The position numbers and the translations under genes were made by a program. 64,000 nt of DNA from Melastoma dodecandrum (taxonomy: Eukaryota > Streptophyta > Magnoliopsida > Myrtales > Melastomataceae): assembly GCA_029817715.1 (NCBI GenBank), contig JARUPY010000539.1:3261501-3325500 (forward strand), read 5' to 3'. Shown here one piece after another: positions 56,849 to 64,000 of this stretch. Position 1 is the first letter of the stretch. Each line of letters begins with the position of its first letter. The notes under the pieces are model-generated. The model was not told the DNA's origin. It saw only the letters and a list, made by a program, of their open reading frames with translations, and made no database searches.

Positions 56849-59150
56849 GCCAGATTTTTGTGACGGGGGTTATCGAACGGAAACATTGTCGGGAAGCTCT
56901 TGGGAAGTAATTCTCGCGGGCATTTGAAGTGTATTATCACCTTTCATGTTTGTGCAAAAATGCAGTGGTTGTATGGGGATTTGAGAAGGTCTAGGGTTTG
57001 GAAGATGTAATTTCAGCATGATCGTTAAAGACGCCCGGCAAGATAATGGGAAAAGAGGATCGAGATCATCTAGCAAGATAATTTAGACCAAAATGTCCGA
57101 TTACCATAATCCATTTCGAATAATGATGTATCGTCCTTCGAATATTAGGACTAGACATTAATTTATTTTTGTGTTCTAAAAATGATTCTACACCGTTAGG
57201 ATTCTTAAATTAGTTTATATAAAGGATAATCAATTGACAAAACTACTTCCGATGTGTACAACGAAAGCAAAACCAGCTAACACATTTTCATGAGAAAACA
57301 AAAGTAAGAAACACAAAAAGCGTTTTCCTTTTTCATTTCCATTGAGAATAAAAACAATGAGTTTCTAGTGGATTGTAAGTTTTTACAGCTTGTTTTAAAA
57401 AAAATTGTAAGATACGGTTTTAATTTTGAAAATCCCAAACCCGTTTAGTATCGTGATTAGATCGCGGTGTTACTTTCATTTTATAAAGGAGTTGCAGTTT
57501 CAAATTACGATTCTGGAACGATGTGTCAAAATCGCAGTTTAAAATCATAACTTGGTACACTTAGTGCAAAATTGAAGCGTTGGAGACATGTTGAAGGGTG
57601 CAAACATAAGTCTCACCTTGGAAACTTAAGAACTTACAAGCTAGTATATAAGTCTAAGCGGGCTGGTTACTCCTTCTATAGCCAAGTGGCTTTAAAGTCT
57701 CGTCTAATTTGTATGTTAGGCTTAGGTAATGGGCCGAATTGGCTTTAGAGTCTAGTTGGGTTTGTATGCTAGGCTTAGATAATAGGCCGGTTCGAGATAA
57801 CTAACATGACCTCCTATTTTGATAATTATTTACAAACATGCGAGTTTTCGTGTAACAAGGGCAATTTCAAAAAGTACAAGGTGGTGGTTTACAAAATCAA
57901 CTTGTACGAAGAAAATGGGAGAGATGGAAGAAAAAGGCCACTCTAAGACAAAGTCCCGACCCCGATCATGTGGCCTGATGGGGAAGTTTATCGAGTAACA
58001 GGGTCGTGACCTTTGAGCTCGGTTTGGGCCGAGTGACTATTAGACGGGCTTAAAAATGACGCACTGCGCGCATGGCTTTCCATATACGGCCCAATCCGAC
58101 CCAAAATCATCACGGGGGAATTAAAATTCCATCACCACGAGGACCTCGCTTCGCTTCCACAAAAAGCATATTGGTTTGGGATGGAGCATCCAAAATGTTT
58201 TTTTTTTTAAATTAAATTACAACTGATTAATTAATATTTTTACGCCAAATGAGTATACATACAGAAGTCAATCCAACACGACATATAACTAACTATATGA
58301 GGAGGAGATGGATGTGTCCACCGTAACATACTGACACGACAAACATGCCCATGACATACACATTGGTAGTTGTGTCGAATGGACAGTCCGGGCTTCCTAA
58401 AAATCTTTACTTGGACAGCAAGCATGAGCATAGGCCGAAACATGTTTTAATTAATTCACGTAGGGAGGGACACACAAACACAATGTGTAAGTAAGGCGGC
58501 CGAGGGGAGACATAAAAAAGAAACAATAAATGAAAAAAACATGGTAAATTATGTCATTTAAGATTGCCGGCATGTGTTTATGTTTAATTTAATTTTTTTT
58601 ATGTTCCTAATTTTTGGTAAAATATTAAAAAGAGAACGAGGGTGAAGAAGGGGGGAAGGACAGCCGTCCAGCTGGATAAAAGATCTGTGTTTGTGTTCGA
58701 AGACAAGTCTAGAGAGAGAAACATCCGCCCCTCAAAACAAAACCAAAAAAAAAAAAAAAAATAATAAAAGAAATCAAACGTACGACCAAAAATCTTCCCT
58801 CGTTTGTTTGATTGATTGTTTGATTGTTGTTGTTGTTCGGAAGGAAGTGGATTTAGGGAATCCCCGAGACGTTTCCTGTCCCTGTTTCTCTATCTTCTCT
58901 CGATAATTTGGAGTCTGATTTTGGTCCCTCTGGGAAACCCTAGATCGTTCTGATTGTTTCTTTTTTCTTGTGGGGAATTCTGGATCTGGGGTCGGATTAG
59001 GGTTTTGGAGGGGTTTCTTATCAGGAACCCTAATTTAATTTGTGGGTTTGTGGTCGATTGTTTTGGGTGATTTAGGGTTTTCAGAAGGTTTCTTGGAAGG
59101 ACTTTTAGGGTTTTTGATTTTTTTTTTCTTTCTTGGGTGGTGGTACATGT
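56849..59150. other. Intergenic, no gene recognised
   Basis: About 2.3 kb of AT-rich spacer. The phrase GGGCTGGTTACT/GGCCGAATTGG with TTTAGAGTCTAGT (about 57658-57795) is weakly repeated. The last 400 bp carry a probable GTE 5' leader with AGGGTTTT-like repeats. Confidence 0.45.
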
Positions 59151-62100
59151 ATGGCTTCTGGGTCAATTGTTGGTGGAGGTGAGGATGGTGCTGTTAGGGA
59201 GAAGCAGAGGTACACTGAGAGCAGGGTTTACACCCGTAAATTGTTCAAGGGTCCCAAGAAGGCTGGTGTCCCGAAGAAGGTTGAGGGTACTGATGGGTTG
59301 GCCCAGGTTGACGAGGTTTCGTTTCCAAGTGTTGAGGATAACGCAGATGTATTGATGAGGGGGATTTCCTCATCAGTGACGCCCTCCGGGGAGGAGGCTA
59401 CGGTTTCAGTCCCCAGTGGAGAGAATAACGCGGATGCAGGGCCAAAGGATATTTCTCTGCCAAATGTGGCCTCCAAGGAGGAGGCCGCAGTTTCAGTTCC
59501 GAGCAAGGAGAATAACATGGATGTAGGGCTGAAGGAATCGATGTTGGCTTCCGAGGAGAAAGCTGCAGTTTTGGTTCCGAGCAGGGAGAATAATGTGGAC
59601 ATGAGGACGATGGAAGATTCTTTGCTGACGGTGGCCTCCGAGGAAGAAGCTGCGGTTTCGGTCCCGAGCAGCAACAGTAACGTTGATGTGGGGTTGAAGG
59701 AGGTTTCTTTGCCGACAGTGACCTCTGAGGAGGAGGCTGTTCGTTCAATTCCAAGCGACGAGAATAATGGGGATGCAGGGCCCAAGGAGGCATCTATACC
59801 AATGGTGGCCTCTGAGGAGGAGGGTGCAGTTTCGGTTCTGCGTGGCGATAATAATGTGGACGTAGTAAGACCCATGGAGGCTTCTGTGCCGACGGTGGTC
59901 CCCATGGTTTCAGTGTCCAGTGTCGAGAATAACGTGGACGTAAGACCGATGGGGGTTTCTTTGCCGACGTTGGCCTCTGAGGAGGCTATGGTTTTGGTTC
60001 CAAGTGGCGAGATTAACGTGGAGATAGTAAGACCCATGGAGGTTTCTTTACCGATGGTGGCCTCTGAAGAAGAGGCTGCGGTTTCAGTTCCAAGTGACGA
60101 GAATAACGTGTGCGTAAAACCAATGGAAGTTTCTTTGCCAACAGTGGCCTCTGAGGAGGAGGCTATGGTTTCGGTTCCAAGCGGCGAGAATAATGTGGAC
60201 GTAGGGCCGAAGGAGGCATCTTTGGCGACGTTGGCCTCTGAAGAAGAGGCTGCTTTGACGACTCAGCCGCCTCCATCGTCCCCACTGCCACAACCAGCTC
60301 CATTGTCACCACTGCCACTGCGGCCTCTCACCTCAGTTGTAGTTGATGTTGTCTCAGATGAGACTGTGGCCGAGCAATTATACGATTCTATGAATGTCCC
60401 CAGTGACCCTGTTGTTGAGCGGCTGCCAGTTGTCAACAATGTCTCTGATGAGGCTATCGCTGAACGTCTACCTGTTGTTGATGAGGTTTCTGATGATACT
60501 ATTGTTGTGGAAGAGGAAGAGCCTTCAGTCCCAAGGACTCAAGGACTGCCTTCTGGTAACGGGGCCCTTGTGAACTTGAGTTGGGACAGTAAAGTTAAGG
60601 TTAACTTACTGTCACAATCGAAGCAAGAGATACAGGCGTTGCGGAAGAAGTTCGAGAGAGATCTTGACATGGTGAGAAATCTGATGAAGAAGATCGAGGA
60701 GAAGGAAGGACTGATTGTTGGGTACGGAAACTATCGACCTTGGGCCAATGATATTGCTGATAATGGATCAAGAATTGTTTACTCTGAGGTTGGTTCTGTG
60801 GGGATTACTCCGAGGGTGAATCCTGCTTATAATCAGCTGAGCGTGTCAGTTTTTGGTAATACTCCCAGCCTGATGGATAGCATGGAGAAGGAGAAACGGA
60901 CGCCGAAAGCGAATCAATTTTACAGGAACTCAGAGTTCCTGCTCGCCAAGGATAAGTTTCCGCCAGCTGAGAGTAACAAGAAGTCCAAAACAAATGGAAA
61001 AAAGAAAGGTGGGGAGGCTAAAAGCGATTTTGGGACAGGTTCTAAATTTTCTAAGAGTTGCAGTTCTTTGCTAGAGAGACTTATGAAGCATCAGTATGGT
61101 TGGGTTTTCAACACTCCGGTTGATGTAAAGGGACTTGGGTTGCACGATTATTTTACCATAATTAAGCATCCCATGGACTTGGGTACGATCAAGTCAAGGT
61201 TAAGTAGGAATTTGTACAAGTCTCCCTTGGATTTTGCTGAAGATGTAAGGCTTACATTTCAGAATGCAATGACATACAACCCTAAAGGGCAAGATGTTCA
61301 TTTCATGGCGGAGGTTTTGTTGAAGATCTTTGAGGATAAGTGGCCTGCGATCGAGTCAGACTATAACCGCGAAGTCCAGTTTGGATTGGACTATGAGATG
61401 GGTCTACCTACACCAACATCAAGAAAGATACCGTTTCTTCCGCAACCTCTTGACTTGAGAAGGGTGTTCGACAGGTCAGACTCGATGACAGTTCCCACTC
61501 CTAAGCCAGTAAATGTTACACCCTCTGGTAGGACTCCTGCTCCAAAGAAGCCAAAAGCAAAGGATTCTCACAAAAGAGATATGACTTATGACGAGAAACA
61601 GAAACTCAGTACGAACCTCCAGAATCTGCCTTCTGACAAGTTGGACAATATAGTGCAGATTATTAAGAAAAGGAATTCACAACTTTTCCAACACGATGAT
61701 GAGATTGAGGTTGACATCGACCATGTTGATACCGAGACTTTGTGGGAACTCGATAGGTTTGTTACTAACTACAAGAAGAGTTTGAGCAAGAACAAGAGGA
61801 AAGCTGAGCTTGCCATGCAGGCCAGAGCAGCAGCAGCTCAGCGAAATATTCAGAATACGGTAGATGTTCAGTACACCACACGTTCGTTAATTGATTTACG
61901 CAATATATATTTTGACTGATGTATCCCGTGTTTTTAGGAGCCCGCTGTTGTAGTGGTTGATGCACCAACCAGAGTGAATACAGGTTGAGATATTAGTAAT
62001 TGTCATGTATCACCGATGATTGGGTTACGTATGTAGCTTAATTGAAGATTGGAAATGAATCTGTCTACAGGTGAAAAGAGGGTGTCATCTTCTTTGCCTG

Positions 62101-62387
62101 CCCCTGGTGAAGTACCCGCTTCCAATTTGAGAAGGTCAACAAGTTCAAATTCATCAAGCAGCGACTCAGGTTCTTCTTCGAGTGGTATGACAGTAGTTTT
62201 CCGTTGATAATTCAAATCAAATATTTTTTATTAATAAAATAAAATAGTTAATATTCGATTCTCCTTTAGTGCCATTTTTTCATCTTCTTTTATAGCTCTG
62301 ACTCCTCGAATGTTATACACGCTGCTAGATTCGGATACGGATAGCTCGTCAGCCTCAGGTTCTGATGCTGGGCAATCACCGAGTTGA
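59151..62387 (+). CDS. GTE bromodomain transcription regulator (BET family)
   Basis: Four exons: 59151-61859, 61938-61983, 62071-62184 and 62329-62387, giving about 975 aa. Start ATG at 59151 (MASGSIVGG). It binds acetylated histones and regulates transcription in the nucleus. Seen: an N-terminal segment RYTESRVYTRKLFKG; a long tandem repeat (about 57-370); a Pro-rich stretch; a short coiled coil (about 485-525); a bromodomain (about 633-740, with GWVFNTPVDVKGLGLHDY, YFTIIKHPMDLGTIKSRL and the acetyl-lysine Asn in NAMTYNPKG); an NET domain (about 808-883, MTYDEKQKLSTNLQNLP); and a Ser-rich acidic tail from the last three exons, ending SASGSDAGQSPS. Layout resembles Arabidopsis GTE4-type proteins but is about 200 aa longer because of the repeat. 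The three small C-terminal exons were placed by splice sites and phase. Confidence 0.92.
59320..60260 (+). repeat. In-frame minisatellite in the GTE gene
   Basis: About 11 units of 26-30 codons with the consensus VPSGENNVDVGPKE-SLPTVASEEEAAVS. Units differ by substitutions and small in-frame length changes, and all keep the frame. Confidence 0.9.
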
Positions 62388-64000
62388 TTGAGGTAGTACG
62401 ACACCTGTTGAATTATTTTCTGATTGTTTGGTAATAGGCTGTCCTATTGTGGGTTTCTGTGCATTTTTCTTCATTTTCTCCTGCTTTTATACTAGTCCTT
62501 GGTTTTATAATGGACACTATCTAATCCTCCATGTTGTTATGTTGTCAACGGACTTTTTTCTAATGAACCAGTTCGTGTACTAATTTCCCGTTGGATTTAT
62601 GTGTCCCTGATGTAGTATAGGCTCCTAACTATGCCAAGGGAGATGGTGTGATTGTGCTAAGATCTGACCATGTATGACAAGATGATTTTTCAGTTTTGCA
62701 CCCAAAGTCTGGTTTTATGTAATCCCCCTATCATTTCTTGTTCTCAGGCTTATCTTCAGTTTCAGTTGTTTTGTCTCCCAATGCATATGACATGGATGAG
62801 TTCTGTCAGCTACTTAGCGGTGGATCCCTAGTCCCGTGTTTGTTGTTTTGGCGAATTCCCCATAACTCAAAACCCCTTTTCGGCGGTTAGGGAATACTAG
62901 GATTCTGCTCTTTGGTTTGGTTTATATTTTGCTACTGATCAGTGAATTCAATAGTTGGTTGAACTCCATTATGTGACAGGTGGCTGATGTGATGTCTCAA
63001 GCATCTAGGAAGGAATCTATCAGTAGATGGCCAGAAGAGAGGCTTCGATGGCGCATTTGTAGCATTGACAGTCCGCCTCCGTCGCCGCCGCAGATCATCC
63101 TTCTGCGCCGTTAGAACTTGTACCATATCCGGTAGATGATGCTGAATGTAGGTTAGAGGTGTTTAGCTTTTTTTCCTTTTTTTTTTTTTGGGGGGGGGGG
63201 GGGGCGTGGGTTTGTCTGCTCTATCGCTAACGATTGATTGCCTTTCTGAGTTAGCAAGCGACGTGTTTTTTGAAGCATTTGTGGCTGTCCTTGATCTCCT
63301 CTTCCACCATACCCCAAGCCGTAGATGACATCGTGGTCCTCGACTTCCCGGGGATCGCCCTTCCCCTTGCAAAACACGAGGTACTTTGTCGACACAGCTT
63401 TCTCTACCAGTGCCTCCCCCCACCGCACCTAGTATTCCACCAATCTTCCCTTTCTGGGCATGAGCACCACCTTCATCGCTGTGTTTCTCTTCCTCCTGCT
63501 GCACGCAAGTAGTCAATGCATGATTTAAACCTCGAGAAATAAGGGATGCAATTAGTCTGTCCGTACCTGCCGGTCATGTGTTTCTTCCTCTGTTCTGTCG
63601 ATAGCCAATCTGGTTCATATAAGAATTTTGTTCTGTCAAGAAGATTACGGCTATCGATCGATAAGTGTTTTGAATGAAAAGTGAAAATTTTGGGTTCGGA
63701 TTGGGCAAGAGTTGAGATATAATTTGGAAAGAAAATATCGAGAGAGAAGTTCCCAATAGCACTTCCAGAATGGTTTTCCTAACACCAAATTTTGGGCTTA
63801 AAGAAATGTGTGCTTCATACAATGAACAATTACAGTAAAAAGTAAAATGTGTTACTTGAGATCCATAAGCATTTTGGAAAGTTGAATTGAAAAACACCAA
63901 TAATTCTAAACCAATAAGCACCTCCAGCAAATTGAGTTGAGATGCGTCTCCAACGGATTGAGTCCAATAGCACCAGTGAGGCAAGCTCAAGGGTCTTCAG
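62388..64000. other. Downstream region, no gene assigned
   Basis: The first part is the GTE 3' UTR. A T-run and a long G-run lie at 63170-63203. At 63153-63516 two minus-strand frames overlap and could together be a frameshifted coding remnant, but no family was recognised. Confidence 0.4.

Noticed and set aside
59137..60293. Long ORFs on the opposite strand and in other frames of the GTE gene
   Set aside because: Shadows of the in-frame minisatellite, which keeps several frames open.

Overview
This is nuclear DNA from a flowering plant. The coding genes are intron-bearing and belong to plant families (a CLE peptide, LORELEI-like protein, RR-type CCCH zinc finger, SBP-box, VOZ, ATL RING-H2, GTE bromodomain, COMT-like methyltransferase, E6-like). 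Introns are mostly GT-AG and T-rich, and an Athila-type LTR retrotransposon is present. The intron-rich genes and AT-rich spacers do not look like a grass, but the species cannot be named from the sequence alone.

Layout. 1-4.8 kb: gene-poor, holding a 1.42 kb foldback DNA transposon (1230-2653). 5.1-6.6 kb: LORELEI-like GPI-anchored protein (+). 7.6-7.9 kb: small two-exon Ser-rich protein (-). 9.3 kb: tRNA-Glu(CTC) (-). 9.8-12.1 kb: five-exon GH5 endo-beta-mannanase (-). 16.1-17.2 kb: CCCH zinc-finger protein (-). 18.8-23.0 kb: TPX2, 20 exons (+). 23.4-24.0 kb: damaged SBP-box gene (-). 24.7-28.2 kb: BUB1 checkpoint kinase, 14 exons (+). 28.7-29.5 kb: E6-like secreted protein (-). 30.2-32.3 kb: class B DnaJ/HSP40 (+). 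33.3-34.5 kb: O-methyltransferase (+). 35.4-35.9 kb: VOZ-derived pseudogene (+). 36.0-37.2 kb: papain-like cysteine protease (-). 37.6-39.9 kb: 758-aa acidic coiled-coil protein (-). 41.3-42.1 kb: ATL RING-H2 ligase (-). 42.9-43.2 kb: possible small KEN-box protein (-). 44.4-55.7 kb: a complete Athila-like retrotransposon on the minus strand with 1.37 kb LTRs, a perfect 5-bp target duplication and an unbroken 1764-codon gag-pol. 56.6 kb: CLE peptide precursor (+). 59.2-62.4 kb: GTE bromodomain/NET protein with a long internal repeat (+). 62.4-64.0 kb: no gene recognised.

The genes form no operon-like unit. TPX2 (spindle assembly) and BUB1 (spindle checkpoint) lie within 1.7 kb of each other with only the broken SBP gene between them. 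The rest are ordinary housekeeping, cell-wall, signalling and specialised-metabolism genes. Exon models were built by hand from splice sites, reading phase and family similarity; most sum to exact multiples of three.

The most unusual signals are: (i) arrays of paired TGCAGCTGCA palindromes in both LTRs and in the retrotransposon interior, with members 21-22 bp apart and pairs mostly 73-75 bp apart; (ii) the foldback transposon, built from dozens of TTAGTAA/TTACTAA motifs with a nested inverted copy of its own terminus; (iii) SBP and VOZ genes caught in decay; (iv) an in-frame, stop-free intron in the LORELEI-like gene.
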